From Akebia trifoliata (lineage: Eukaryota; Streptophyta; Magnoliopsida; Ranunculales; Lardizabalaceae): DNA of 64,000 nucleotides. The position numbers and the translations under genes were made by a program. The notes beneath the pieces are model-generated. The model made no database searches. It saw nothing but the letters and a program-made list of their open reading frames with translations, and was not told the DNA's origin. Positions 23,068 to 33,480 of the stretch are shown here, in pieces. Numbering within the stretch: the first letter of the stretch is position 1; each line of letters opens with the position of its first letter. The DNA is taken from contig CM030718.1 in the NCBI GenBank assembly GCA_017979445.1, positions 22,811,021-22,875,020 of the forward strand, written 5' to 3'.

Positions 23068-23868
23068 ATTGCATGAATGGTGGGTGCAAGAAAAAAGTGA
23101 AGAACAACTAAAAATTTATTGTTTGGAGGGAAAGAAGTGTTGGTCGTTGATTCTTGATAATCATAGGTGTTGTTTTTTCTTTTTTCTTTTTTCTTTTTTT
23201 TTTTTTTTGAATTGGGTTTGACCGTTTGTGGGAGACAGGTTGGTTTGAGTAGGGCAGGGGGTGTAAACTATATATAATGTTTTACTTTCAAGCTCTCTAT
23301 TGTAACAGTTAGGGAGAGATTTGCATGTGAAGTGTGAACTCAACTGAAGCAAAGATGCTACATTCCTATTCTTCACACTAAAAAAACGCCAAATTGATAT
23401 TGGTATCTTTCCAATATCTATCTTTCAAGAAAATATCTTTCCAATATCTAAATGTTTTATCATCACAGTTTGTCTTATCAATCTTTATATATCAAATATT
23501 TTTATTCTCCTTTGTCATCATTTTTTTATTTAATTTGATTTAATTTGATTTCTAGTTGTATTTGTCACATTAGTCCGTTGCATTTTGCTATTTGAAAGAC
23601 TTTCAAAATAATTGAACAATTGAAAGAGTTTGAAATAAAGTAAAGTAATCCAAATCAAATAAGAAGATGGTTATAGATAGTTACATAACTACCCTAACCA
23701 CATAAACTTAATTTGGTGTATCTCAATACACCCAAATACATAACAACATTACTAATATTTCAATACCCATCTGCAATTGAATGTTTCATTAAATAAGGAA
23801 TGTTTGATTGATTACATAATATCAATACCCTCGATCGTGTTTGTTGAAGAACACCACCAAGTTATATT
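23068..23868. other. 3' region of the ABCG gene and intergenic DNA
   Basis: A T-rich run at 23175-23208 and low complexity follow the stop codon; polyadenylation is likely within about 300 bp. No other feature is recognised. Confidence 0.4.
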
Positions 23869-23883
23869 GATGAATCTGATTGT

Positions 23884-24008
23884 TATTATTATTATTGATA
23901 AGCATGTTTTTAATGAGTTCAGTAACTCGATGCTGGTGGGATTTAAACCCATGTCTTTGGTATCATCACTCAAAGACTTTACCAACTAAATTAGTTGACA
24001 CCTGCATT
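23884..24008 (-). mobile_element. tRNA-derived SINE (short) with 15-bp TSD
   Basis: Read on the minus strand: TAATTTAGTTGG resembles Pol III box A (one mismatch), GGTTTAAATCCC fits box B, and the element ends in an (AAT)n-like tail. It is flanked by GATGAATCTGATTGT (23869-23883) and GACGAATTTGATTGT (24009-24023), 13 of 15 identical with both differences C/T. It shares its head with the copy at 4440. Confidence 0.75.
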
Positions 24009-24023
24009 GACGAATTTGATTGT

Positions 24024-24572
24024 CGATTGCATGGCGATGAGACGAAGATGTCTTCTTGATTGTTATCAAAGAAAGATGGATGATATGCCTATGTATATAA
24101 GAGAGAGAGAGAGAGAGAGAGGAGGATATGTGTGTGCATGTAGAAAAGACCAAGGAGTAACACGCTCAACACAGATGGGCCTAAATTTAGCAATTATTGA
24201 TATAGTCTAGACCAAAACCTAAAAAATTTTAATCCAAGAGTTAATCAAATGGTCTATAATGAGACCAATTAAGAGGATCAATGTCGATGCTACCATGAGC
24301 TCAATCATTGGCAAATGCCTTTGTGGGCCTTTAAAAGTAATTAGGATTTGTTTTTTGAACTTTCAAAGTGGTATGTTGATTGTATGATAGAATTGAATCC
24401 ATTTTAATTACATATGTTCTTTTCTTCTCGATTTATAGCTTAAATCTTTATTCATGCTTTGTTACTAAATTCCGTTTCGGTATATATAGTGCACCAAAAT
24501 CATTCTCCCTCTTTTTGAAGGTATTATTGAGGTTTAAAATAGACTATTTGTGAGAAAAATGACAATAAAAAG

Positions 24573-24582
<10 letters not shown>
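24024..24582. other. Intergenic with (GA)n at about 24101-24121
   Basis: A short GA repeat lies within a 71-aa frame that is not credible as a gene. Nothing else is recognised. Confidence 0.4.
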
Positions 24583-24643
<61 letters not shown>

Positions 24644-24650
24644 TATATAT
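24583..24650. repeat. (TA)n microsatellite
   Basis: About 68 bp of nearly uninterrupted TA. Another TA tract at 24850-24867 directly precedes family B copy B2. Confidence 0.9.
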
Positions 24651-24868
24651 AATCTTTCTTTTTTTGCCTCTTAAATTCTCTTAGTGTCACTGTCACAATG
24701 CCGAGAGTAATGTTTTTTTTAACTATTTAGATATAATACTTTACCTCCATAAAAATATTTTGTACATATCTTGCAATCCAAAATTAGGACTTAAAATATG
24801 TTATAACTCATACAGCCTGCATGTGCATCGCACGTGCAAGGCCCACTAGTATATATATATATATATAC

Positions 24869-25246
24869 GGGTAGCGTTCAAGGGCAAACTTTTTAGCAAA
24901 CTTTTTGGCAAAACATTTTTCAAAACATGGGTTAGAGGTTTTGGAATGGGCTGATTTTTGGTGAGGATGATCTCTCCAATAAGGAGATCATCCTCACCAA
25001 AAATCAGCCGATTCCAAAACTTCTAACCCATGTTTACCAGTTAAAAAATCGTGAACCGTCCATTTTTTGTAAACTATTTTTGATGGGGTTAGAAGTTTTG
25101 GAATGGGCTGATTTTTGGTGAGGATGATCTCCTCACCGTAGAGATCATCCTCACCAAAAATCAGCCCATTCCAAAACTTCTAACTCATGTTTTGAAAAAT
25201 GTTTTGCCAAAAAGTTTACTAAAAAGTTTGCCATTGAACGCCCCCC
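24869..25246. repeat. Family B double-hairpin MITE (copy B2), full length
   Basis: The most complete copy. Outer ends GGGTAGCGTTCAAGGGCAAA and TTTGCCATTGAACGCCCCCC pair. Inside are two separate hairpins, each built from GGTTTTGGAATGGGCTGATT plus TTTGGTGAGGATGATCTC and its inverse, separated by a unique segment (about 25040-25085). Both flanks are TATATATA. There is no coding capacity. Confidence 0.85.
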
Positions 25247-25257
25247 TATATATATAT

Positions 25258-25467
25258 GGGTCCCGTTCAGCACCAAACATTTTGGCTAACATTTTAGCTA
25301 ACCATTTTTGTCCTACATGGGTTAGAAGTTTTGAAATAGGCTGATTTTTGGTGAGGATGATCTCTACAATGAGGAGATCATCCTCACCAAAAATCAACCC
25401 ATTCCAAAACTTTTAACCCACGTTTTGAAAAAAAATTTGCCAAAATGTTTGGTGTTGAACATTTCCC
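25258..25467. repeat. Family B single-hairpin MITE (copy B3)
   Basis: GGGTCCCGTTCAGCACCAAA opposes TTTGGTGTTGAACATTTCCC, with one central hairpin of the same GGTGAGGATGATCTC core. It is separated from B2 only by TATATATAT and followed by TATATATATA, so two copies share one TA tract. Confidence 0.85.
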
Positions 25468-26439
25468 TATATATATATAAGAATGTTGATTCTATTTCAA
25501 AATTTTATCAAAAACAACGTAAATTGTTTTCTTTTTTTCTTTTCTTTTTGGTAAGCATGTTTTTAAGTAACTTCATGCTGGGAAAAATTGCACTATCAGA
25601 AGTTTTAGGAAAAATTACTTGAAGAACCTTGGAGGAGAGACATTTTTCTAAATAGTCCCTAAGTTTTGAGCGGTTTTAAGAACTTTTCGTTTCTTAACAG
25701 TCTCTAGACCTCATCTCCCACATTTCTCACAATTGAATGTTCTAATCATTTGAACTTATCATTTTCATCCAAAACAATTGGATGTTTGACATCTTAATCG
25801 AGTTTTTGGAAACTCCATTCCATCAAAAAGGATTTTAAAAGGAAGAAGAAGTCATTTTCAAAGGCTTTTTCAAACATTTTAAAGATGTATGTAAGAAAAC
25901 TAGGTTTTTTTATGTACATCTTTAAAATGTTTTTTTTTTCACTTTTCTCTTAATTTTTGGATGAAAATTGATCAAGAATGATTCTTTTGGGTTGAAATCA
26001 TCTAAACAAGTTGTTATCTCAAGTTTTTAGTCAATCTTTCCATGTATTTTAATTGAAAAAACTCAAAAATTAAAAATGCGTAGATTTTACTAGTGTCGAG
26101 TTCACCACTTTTTATATAAAAAGTGTTGAACTTGACAGTAAATAGTGGTAAGTTTGACAATAAAAATTGTGAACTTGGCACTGAATAAAAAAGCATCAAA
26201 TTCAACAACATATAAAAAGTAATAAACTCAACATAAATTAAAAAACGGTAAGTTCGACAATATTGAAGGACTATTTGATTAGGGTCTAGAAAATGATTTT
26301 TAGAGCCCTTACCATATGTACTTGACAAATAAATTATATACTAAATTACTTTTTTTAAACATAAAGCATGGCTAGTCCATATTTATCATAGATTTTAATA
26401 AAATAATGTATTTTAGAATTAATTACTTTTAATTTCATC
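25468..26439. other. Intergenic, nothing recognised
   Basis: AT-rich DNA. The 104-aa minus-strand frame at 26014-26328 has biased composition and no recognisable domain. Confidence 0.4.
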
Positions 26440-27620
26440 TAACAGGAAAAGATCGTAAATTTTATGGAATAATTCAGAATATTTGAAGCATTCATTGCGA
26501 TCAAGGACTCGAAAATAATCAACTGACCAATACCCAAGTCCTATGGGCCCAGGTTGACCACGACACCTAAGTTGACTAAGGCAGTACGGTTAAGATAGTG
26601 AGTCAAACCTCGAAATTTGTGTTGAAGATTAGCAGTTGAATACCATTTGTAATGAATTAAGGTTTTGATTTATTGTAATTACGAAAATTTTGGAAACCCT
26701 AAAAACCCTAATTCTCTTTAAAATTATAATATGATCTCTATAAATAGAAGACCAGATTAGAATTAGAAAGGATCTAGAGATTAGAATAATAGTAGTCTTT
26801 CTTTTCTATTTTTGTTCTTAGTTTTTGTTTGGAAGAAGAAGTTGTAATCGAAGAACCCTTGCTGGTTTTGAAGTTCAAGAAGCAATAGAAGATTCATCTT
26901 TCTCTCATCTCTCATCTTTTTTATATCATGTTTATTTTATTTAACTTTATTGTTCTTGCAACGATTATCGACTAACTTTTCCATTAGATCGGTTGAAGAA
27001 ATCGGAGCAAGCTTTTATCAATATTTTTAACTGTTCTCATGATAATTAGTTTAATCATTTTATTGTGATAGTTTTGAAGTACATATTATCAAATTAAATA
27101 TTGATTGTACTCAAGTTTTGATGGTTCATTCTTTGATAAGTTCAAGATTAGTCATGCTTCACATAGAACAATTAATATTTATCCCATAATCTTGGCTTGA
27201 TATATTAATCACATACTTTTGATCTCTTTTATAATATAACTGTTTAACTTTTCGATCCACAAACATTAGCTTTGTTTAATAGATCGAGATAAATAAAAGA
27301 TAGTAAAATCATTAATAAGGCTTGTGAATGTGGATCTGACTGATCTATACTTTTCCATAGTATTTTAAGTATTTGCTTTTAATGTTTTCTTTTAGAAAAT
27401 TTCTTTTGAAATTTGTTTTTAATTGCTTGTGTAAATTGAATTGGATTTAAAGTGAAAAGATTACCGAATTAACATTGTCTCTGTGGATCGATCCTTACTT
27501 GCCAAGATTTTATTTTTTTATTTATTTTTATCATAATCTACACATTGAACACTATTAACAAATAAAATATTTTTGCTAAATGTCCTATCAAATTATCGTG
27601 CGAAACTTAGGGACTATTTA
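26440..27620 (+). mobile_element. Possible LTR-retroelement leader or solo-LTR remnant
   Basis: Contains a promoter-like series: AACCCTAATTCTC, then CTCTATAAATAGAAG (a clean TATA box at about 26734), then a transcribed-leader-like T-rich region, and at about 27478 the phrase CTCTGTGGATCGATCC, which resembles a sequence common just inside plant LTR retroelements. No termini, primer site or coding domain were found. It could instead be the promoter of a lost gene. Confidence 0.35.
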
Positions 27621-27872
27621 AAAATAAATCCCTCCACCATGACCCTTTAAGTAATTTTGCCTAAGTTTTGACTTCCTACTTTTATAGCCCAATACATAAA
27701 TCACTAAACCATCTAGGGATTTTAGAAAGAAACACTAGACAATCCAACAATGATATATGCTTATTTTACATATGCAAAATAAATTGGGAAGTTAAATGTT
27801 TAAGAAAATGTTATAGTCAACTTTTAAATTATTTTTATTATTAAAAAAAATTAGCTAATAAATATATACATT

Positions 27873-28232
27873 GGGTCAGGATCTGTAGACAACGTTTTAT
27901 CCTATATAGCAAAATAGTTTTGGATTGGGCTGATTTTTGTGAGGATGATTTCTATGGTTAGTAGATCATCCTTACAAAATATCATCCATTCTAAAACTTC
28001 TAACCCTATGAAAAGTTGTTACAAACTAACGGTTAAAATAAATGGTCCACGATTCATTAATTTGTAAATTGGGGTAGCAATTTCAGAATGGGCTGATTTT
28101 TTGCAAGGATGATTCCCTCACTATAGAGATCCTCCTCACAAAAAATCAGCCTATTCAAAACCTTTTTGCACATATAAGACAAAACATATTGTCTAGAACG
28201 TTGTTTAGAATGTTGTCTACGGATCCTGACCC
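27873..28232. repeat. Family B double-hairpin MITE (copy B4)
   Basis: The ends GGGTCAGGATCTGTAGACAA and TTGTCTACGGATCCTGACCC are inverted repeats (one mismatch over 20 bases). Two internal hairpins carry the GGCTGATTTTT..GAGGATGAT core. The left flank is TATATACATT and the right flank ATATATATAT. Confidence 0.85.
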
Positions 28233-28285
28233 ATATATATATATATATATATAAACACTAAAAGTTTGGTGTAGCCATATAATTA

Positions 28286-28684
28286 CGTCTGGCAATGGAT
28301 TAGATCGGTATTGGATCAATATACCAATTCGACTAAATATTCATTCAAGCCAAAATCGATATAATCCGATTAAATAAACATGTACAATTTTTAAGTATAC
28401 GTTAATCAAGACACCAATCAAGTCTAATTTTATATATAGGTCCACCAAATGTCAGGAGAGGATGTACTGCAATAGATTTGTTTTCTAAATATAGGATTAA
28501 ATTATTTTCAAATTTTTATTGAATCGAAATGTGGATAATTCAAAATCGTTCCAAAATTTTATTAGATCTACAATTTTCAATCTGAATCTAATCCGAAAAC
28601 TCCAATTTTGGATCCGAATCTTACATTGTCATATTGAAACAGATCAAATACCGACTAAAATTTGACCCATTCTGAGCCCCACAT
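28286..28684. repeat. Degenerate GGCAATGGAT/GGATCC-rich repeat
   Basis: CTGGCAATGGATTAGATCGG at the left and GACCCATTCTGAGCCCCA at the right bracket a stretch rich in AATCCGAAT and AATCGAT words, similar in style to 15796-15960. It is probably an eroded hAT-like element; the ends are uncertain. Confidence 0.35.
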
Positions 28685-28707
28685 GTATAATTAGTATATA
28701 ATAAGAA

Positions 28708-29248
28708 AAGGGTGGCATTCGAGGGCCCTAGAGAAAGTCAAACATTGTGCCAAATATTTTTTCAATGTATGGGTTAGAAGTTTGAGAATGATATAATTTT
28801 TTGTGAGGATGATCTCTATGATGAGGATATCATCTAGAGGCAGATTTATAATGGGGGCATTTGCCACCACAAGAATTTTCAATGTCTATGGATTAGTAAG
28901 TTATTGCGACAGATTTTAGTGGCGAATAAAAAATATCTGCCACTACTACCCCCACACAAAAAAAAAAAATTCACTCTTAATTGTCCCGACAACTATATAT
29001 TTTTCACTCTTAGTTGTCCCTACAAAAAAATTTCTACTCTGATTGCCCTCACATGGGCAAAATCCTCGCTTCGCCCCTGATATCATCCTCACAAAAAATC
29101 AGTCTATTTCAAATTTTCTAACCCCATCAAAAGTGATTTATAAAAGTCAGACGGTTCACGATTCTTCAACTTGTTAATAAGGGTTAGAAGTTTCAGAATG
29201 AATTTTGAAAAATGTTGGGCTCTATTTAGGACCTCCTAACGGTTCCCG
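28708..29248. repeat. Family B MITE interrupted by a family C element (copy B5)
   Basis: The first hairpin arm (GGTTAGAAGTTTGAGAATG..GAGGATGATCTCTATGATGAG) is cut at 28834 and resumes at about 29079 with ATCATCCTCACAAAAAATCAG; the second half-hairpin follows. The element ends about 40 bp before the promoter region of the LHC-like gene. Confidence 0.75.
28834..29078. repeat. Family C element nested in B5, 9-bp TSD
   Basis: Begins TAGAGGCAGATTTATAATGG and ends CTTCGCCCCT, with GATATCATC duplicated on both sides (about 28825-28833 and 29079-29087). The interior has three TTTTTCACTCTTA/TTGTC.C.ACAA-type short repeats. The duplicated target is part of the host hairpin, which proves the order of insertion. 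Confidence 0.75.
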
Positions 29249-29447
29249 TAAGAAAAATTGGTGTGGCGATATAAGTGTCACTATAATAGAGAGGGTTGTA
29301 AATAGCACCTCCATCTGACACGTGGCTCACAAATTACCCAAACCATTTTAGCTGGCCCCACACCAAAGATGATGGATCCTATCTCCAACAAACGAGAGAA
29401 GAGAGAACCTTATCCCAAACAAACAATAGAGAGTACGGAAGAAGGAA

Positions 29448-30074
29448 ATGGCGATTACAGCATCATCTTCTTCTTCTTCCCTTCAATTCTCCAACCCATT
29501 TCCTTCCTCACTCTCCACCACTCCCTTTCAACTACGTTCAAAACCCCTCTTCTCCTTCTCCACAAAAGCCCAAGACCCCGAAACCGAAACAAACCCATCC
29601 CCCGACACAACCGAAACGCCACCACCACCTCCAACAACCACTACCGACACAGATAGCTTTGAAAACCGACTCGCACAAGTTCGACTAAGATACCGAAGTG
29701 GACAAGGAAAGAAAGCAGAACAAAGAAAGGGTAAAAAACCGAAGAAAAGCTCATCCAGTAGTAGTGGTGGTGGTGGTGGTGGTGGTGTGTTTCTTCCACC
29801 GGTTCCACTCAAAGAACCGGTTTCGGGGGGTTTGAAGGTGGAGTTTGGGTTCAGTCCGTACACGGAACGGCTTAATGGGAGACTCGCGATTCTTGGGTTA
29901 GTGGCGGTTCTGTTGGTGGAGTTGGGATCGGGAAAGAGTCTCATAAGCTATCACACACCAACGGTTGTGTTTCTTCAGATTTACTTTGTTGCAGCTGTTT
30001 CGGCTATTTTTGTAAAGTATGAGAAGGAGAGGTTCAGTTTCTGGCCTCAATCTCCTGTTAAAAAAGTAGATTAG
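29448..30074 (+). CDS. Plastid-targeted LHC-like (chlorophyll-binding-motif) membrane protein, 208 aa
   Basis: An intronless frame. Residues 1-40 are Ser/Thr-rich without acidic residues and read as a chloroplast transit peptide. Residues 41-68 are Pro/Thr-rich and 81-100 are basic (GQGKKAEQRKGKKPKK). A Ser6-Gly8 run at 101-113 is encoded by an AGT/GGT repeat at 29757-29787. The C-terminal third holds the hallmark: FSPYTERLNGRLAILGLVAV (135-154), which fits the E..NGR.A..G helix motif of the LHC/ELIP/HLIP superfamily, where Glu and Asn/His ligate chlorophyll. A second hydrophobic helix (about 171-188) follows, then a short charged tail. It is neither OHP2 nor LIL3 by the parts I can compare. 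It is likely a thylakoid protein; pigment binding is inferred from the motif. The ATG at 29448 is preferred because it opens the transit peptide; the 95-aa frame starting at 29369 is in another frame and is a shadow. Confidence 0.88.
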   Translation: MAITASSSSSSLQFSNPFPSSLSTTPFQLRSKPLFSFSTKAQDPETETNPSPDTTETPPPPPTTTTDTDSFENRLAQVRLRYRSGQGKKAEQRKGKKPKKSSSSSSGGGGGGGVFLPPVPLKEPVSGGLKVEFGFSPYTERLNGRLAILGLVAVLLVELGSGKSLISYHTPTVVFLQIYFVAAVSAIFVKYEKERFSFWPQSPVKKVD

Positions 30075-30506
30075 TTTTTGGTTTGTTTTCTTTTGAATTA
30101 TTATTCTCTCATCTGTCATTTTTCGATCAAATTACAAATACCCACTCAAATTACAAGCATGTAATCCAGTACATGTTTGATTGCGTGTCAAAATCTAATG
30201 GTGATGGAAGGTTGTGTTAGTTCAATAATCCCGACAAGTGTAGAGCAAATCCAACCCAGATAGGCATATCTACTTGGGCATTTTATTGTGGAGAGTGATT
30301 TTGCCTGTTCAAAGGATCTTCACTCCAATCATACTAGTCAAAAGTACTCTACAAATTCACTTATATTGAAATTCACTCTCTTCTTTTGTTTCTTCACTTT
30401 CTCTGTTTTCCAAATATTTTTTACTATAGAGAATAGTGTTTTCAGAAGGTTTTGACTCTGTAAAATGGCAGTTGGGAAAAGATAGATCCTGAGCTTTTTT
30501 AGTGTG
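30075..30506. other. 3' flank of the LHC-like gene, nothing else recognised
   Basis: Contains the presumed 3' UTR (T-rich, GTTTTCTTTTGAATTATTATTC just after the stop codon). No further genes are visible. Confidence 0.4.
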
Positions 30507-30509
30507 TTA

Positions 30510-30886
30510 GAACAATTCTAACGCGCCTAATATGGAGCTCTACATCCCCTCTCAACTGTAGTTTTGGAGAGTCAAAATCCTTTGAAGGGTCTTCAATGCA
30601 TTTTGCAACTCTTTTTCTATTTTGAAATACCTTGGAAAGTAGAGTTTTTGGTCAGCAAAATAAGATAATGAGATTTAGAATCTTTTATTTTTGGTAGCAA
30701 AGGATGATAATTGTTGGATAAGAGTTTACGGTAGTTGAATTTTGGATAGAATTTAAAAAAAAAAATTAAAATATTTATGGAGAGTCGTTTTGGATAGTAC
30801 GGTCGTAGTGTATACCCTTGAATATTCAAAATGACTCTTTATAATAGAATTATTAGTATTTATGGATATCTCCATTAGAATTGCTC
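30510..30886. repeat. Tourist/Harbinger-like MITE, 377 bp
   Basis: The ends GAACAATTCTAACG and CATTAGAATTGCTC are inverted, flanked by TTA on both sides (30507-30509 and 30887-30889). Confidence 0.75.
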
Positions 30887-31199
30887 TTAGCTCCCAAATT
30901 TGCTTCTTAGGATTATGTTGGTTTAGTATTTGGACAAAGTTAAACTAATAATAAAAAAAGTTTTTTCTTCTAGATTCTTGAGGACTTGAGGCAGCGTAAC
31001 GAAGTGTCTAGGTATTGTACTGGATGGAATCACTTCAATTGCAAGGTATAATCAAATTACTTTGGGCCAATTATTAATGTCAAGAATTGGAAATTACACC
31101 ATTCAAACAATTATTCATTTTGAGTAAAATAAAAAAATCACAGTTAATATCTTTGTTCTATCTTAGCTTTTCAAGTATGCGTTATTAGCTATCTGGGAT
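30887..31199. other. Intergenic, nothing recognised
   Basis: AT-rich sequence between two MITEs. Confidence 0.4.
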
Positions 31200-31408
31200 G
31201 AGTCGTGATTTTCTGACTCCTCCTTTGAAAAACTCCCCCTCTACTCTCCTAACGTGGCATGTGCATAGAACCATAGATTTTTTTTCTCGAGACACAATTG
31301 CACATATTTATAGGGATGTGCAATTATGTTTCCCAAGGAAAAAAAATACATAATTCAATGGACATGCCACACCAGGGGAGTAGAGGGGGAGTTAGTTTAT
31401 TATTATTC
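31200..31408. repeat. Family A foldback MITE (copy A8) with 9-bp TSD
   Basis: GAGTCGTGATTTTCTGAC at the left and GTTTATTATTATTC at the right. Arms CTCCCCCTCTACTCTCCTAA / CAGGGGAGTAGAGGGGGAG pair almost perfectly. The duplications ATCTGGGAT (31191-31199) and ATTTGGGAT (31409-31417) differ by one C/T. Confidence 0.9.
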
Positions 31409-31654
31409 ATTTGGGATGATACATGTAATCATCATTTTGATTCTATAATTTTTAAATGAAATGCTTGGAGATCTAGGACAAATATCCTCGCTAGTGGTTT
31501 GTGGGGAAGGTCTTAAATCAATGAGTTCGACCATGAAGCAGGTAGCTTGTTTCAAAATTTTGATAAAAACCCTGGTAAAATGACACATGATTTTTTTGTA
31601 TTTATTTCACACTCTTATTTTTTCATTAATATTTGGGATACCTCCTTGATTACT

Positions 31655-33480
31655 CCTCATTAATCCAAATAAGGGGGTTTTAGTGATTCAGGCTCCTAAT
31701 TTTTACAAGTTAGGAGTTTAGGCCTCATCTTTTCTGAATTGGGAGTTTACCCCTTACGTAACGAAACTTCTAATATTAACTCTAACCTCCATACTTTATA
31801 TCTATTTATCTCAACTTCCTCATAGTAAAAAATGTATATATATATATATATATAATAAAAAAAAAGTAAATAAGATTACAATACACATGACGCCTCAGCA
31901 TGACACAACGATATACATATGATGCATTTATAAAGTTTGGTATCATTAGATGGTGCTTTCCCATTTTTCAATTACACCTTCATCTCTGTTTGAAATCTTC
32001 TCCTTCTGAAATCTCTTCTCCATATGAAATCTTCTTTTTCCTCTTCTTGACAAAACTACACCTATAAAAGAAAGTCTTCAACCCTGACGGAACTACACTA
32101 GATATCAAAAGAAGCCTTGTCTAATAGGTAATGTGATATCTATCATCACATCACAAAACAATAGCTAAAAAAGGCACACTTTTTGAGTGCTTGAGCCTTA
32201 GTATCAAATAGGGTCCTCCTCCCCGGCACTGGATCAGTCACTAAGCGAGTGTGCAACTATCAAACCATCCTTCGATTCGGTGTGTGTTCAGTAGGCCAAC
32301 TAATCTATCTAATCTAAACTACTAATCTACTAAACTTGACTTACACATCCTAATCATTTTTTGTTTAAAATAGATTCAATAGAAAAGAGATCGTTCACCT
32401 TCCTGGGAAGTCTCGCTTGACTTGACTTAGATAATCTCATTTTTTTCCCGGATACCCGTAAACTGATTGCATGGCTGAGGTCACAAAGAGTACAGCGAGT
32501 AGGTGAAGGACCTACTCTATCTATGCATTTAATAATGAGGCAGGAAGATCATATAAAGAAACTAATAAGTCAGTTCCAAAGAGAAGATAAATCAACTCAA
32601 AATAAGTAAGTAAAGAACTTGAATCAAGTATCGCGGAAAGTTGAAGAGGGTCCGTAAGGAGATCAGGCTCCTGTAAAGGTTCGATTCCTCCCTGGAAAAA
32701 ACATGAACAATGATTGGATTGATGATAAAATAGAATCATGGGTCGTAAATAGTGATTCAATGGATGATGAAGAAAGGTAATTATTGGTTTAGTTCTCCAC
32801 CTTAACGATAGAAAAAAGGATTGATCAAATTCTATTGAGTTTGACTCGAACTATTCCGATGAAAGCTTCAACTAAAATGACGGTGAGGTAAGAGAAATAT
32901 ATTATTATAAAAAAGTGTAATAATTATATTTGCAAAGAAAACTATTTCACATCTGAAAAAAATGTATGACAACTCAGCATGGTACGACGATATACACATA
33001 ACGCCTTTATAAAATTTGATATCATTAGCTAATGTGTTGCATTACAAATAAACTATACTACAGTACAAAGGTAATACACTTCGTTACAAAGGTATTTTTC
33101 CACTTTTCAATTACATCTTCTTCTTCATATTTGTATTTTCAATCTTCTTCTAAAACTTCTTTTCCATCTAAAATATTTTTCTTCTTCTCCATCTAAAATC
33201 TTCTTTAACTATTTCGATGAAAGTTTCAGCGAAAATGACAAAGTGGTGAGAGAAATATATTATTTCATGAAAAAGTGCAGTAATTACACCTACAAAGGAC
33301 TACTATAGCAAGTTTAGCATTAGATCAGGGTAAAGGACAATTTGACATGAGAATATATTTTTTTGCTGATGTCACTACTTTTGAGACTAAACTCCCAATT
33401 TAGAAGAGATGAGGCCTAAACTCCAACTTGTAGTACTATCGAAATTTTGAAGTGGGCTGCCCATCTCGAAGTTTTTTCCT
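31655..33480. mobile_element. TIR element, about 1.8 kb, with internal tandem duplication
   Basis: The end sequences are inverted: left ACAAGTTAGGAGTTTAGGCCTCATC..GGGAGTTTA (31706-31754) and right TAAACTCCC..GATGAGGCCTAAACTCCAACTTGT (33392-33440). Inside, a unit of about 360 bp is present twice. It starts with GACGCCTCAGCATGACACAA at 31897 and GACAACTCAGCATGGTACGA at 32968, and ends with CGATGAAAG.TTCA.C.AAAATGAC near 32858 and 33217. The first copy is split by about 740 bp (about 32075-32815). Outer limits are approximate and no transposase is visible. Confidence 0.6.
32075..32815. other. Insertion of unlike composition inside the TIR element
   Basis: Interrupts the first of the two duplicated units and has no counterpart in the second. 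It is less AT-rich and less homopolymeric than its surroundings (for example CCTCCTCCCCGGCACTGG at 32216, GATTGCATGGCTGAGGTCAC at 32466). A minus-strand frame of 79 aa (32521-32760) shows no known domain. The texture resembles plant organellar intergenic DNA, so a mitochondrial insertion is possible, but I recognise no organelle gene. Confidence 0.4.

Noticed and set aside
26014..26328. 104-aa minus-strand open frame
   Set aside because: Phe/Leu/Tyr-rich translation of AT-rich DNA with repeated GTGTTGA/AAGTTC words; no domain, splice or promoter context.
29369..29656. 95-aa and antisense 138-aa frames over the LHC-like gene
   Set aside because: They are alternative frames of a Ser/Pro/Thr-rich coding region; only the 208-aa frame shows a transit peptide and conserved helices.
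32640..32700. GGTTCGATTCC-like T-arm suggesting a tRNA gene
   Set aside because: The T-stem is imperfect and no matching acceptor, D-arm or anticodon arm could be folded around it by eye.
32075..32815. Firm call of mitochondrial insertion
   Set aside because: The texture is suggestive, but no organelle gene or known organelle sequence was recognised; kept only as a question.
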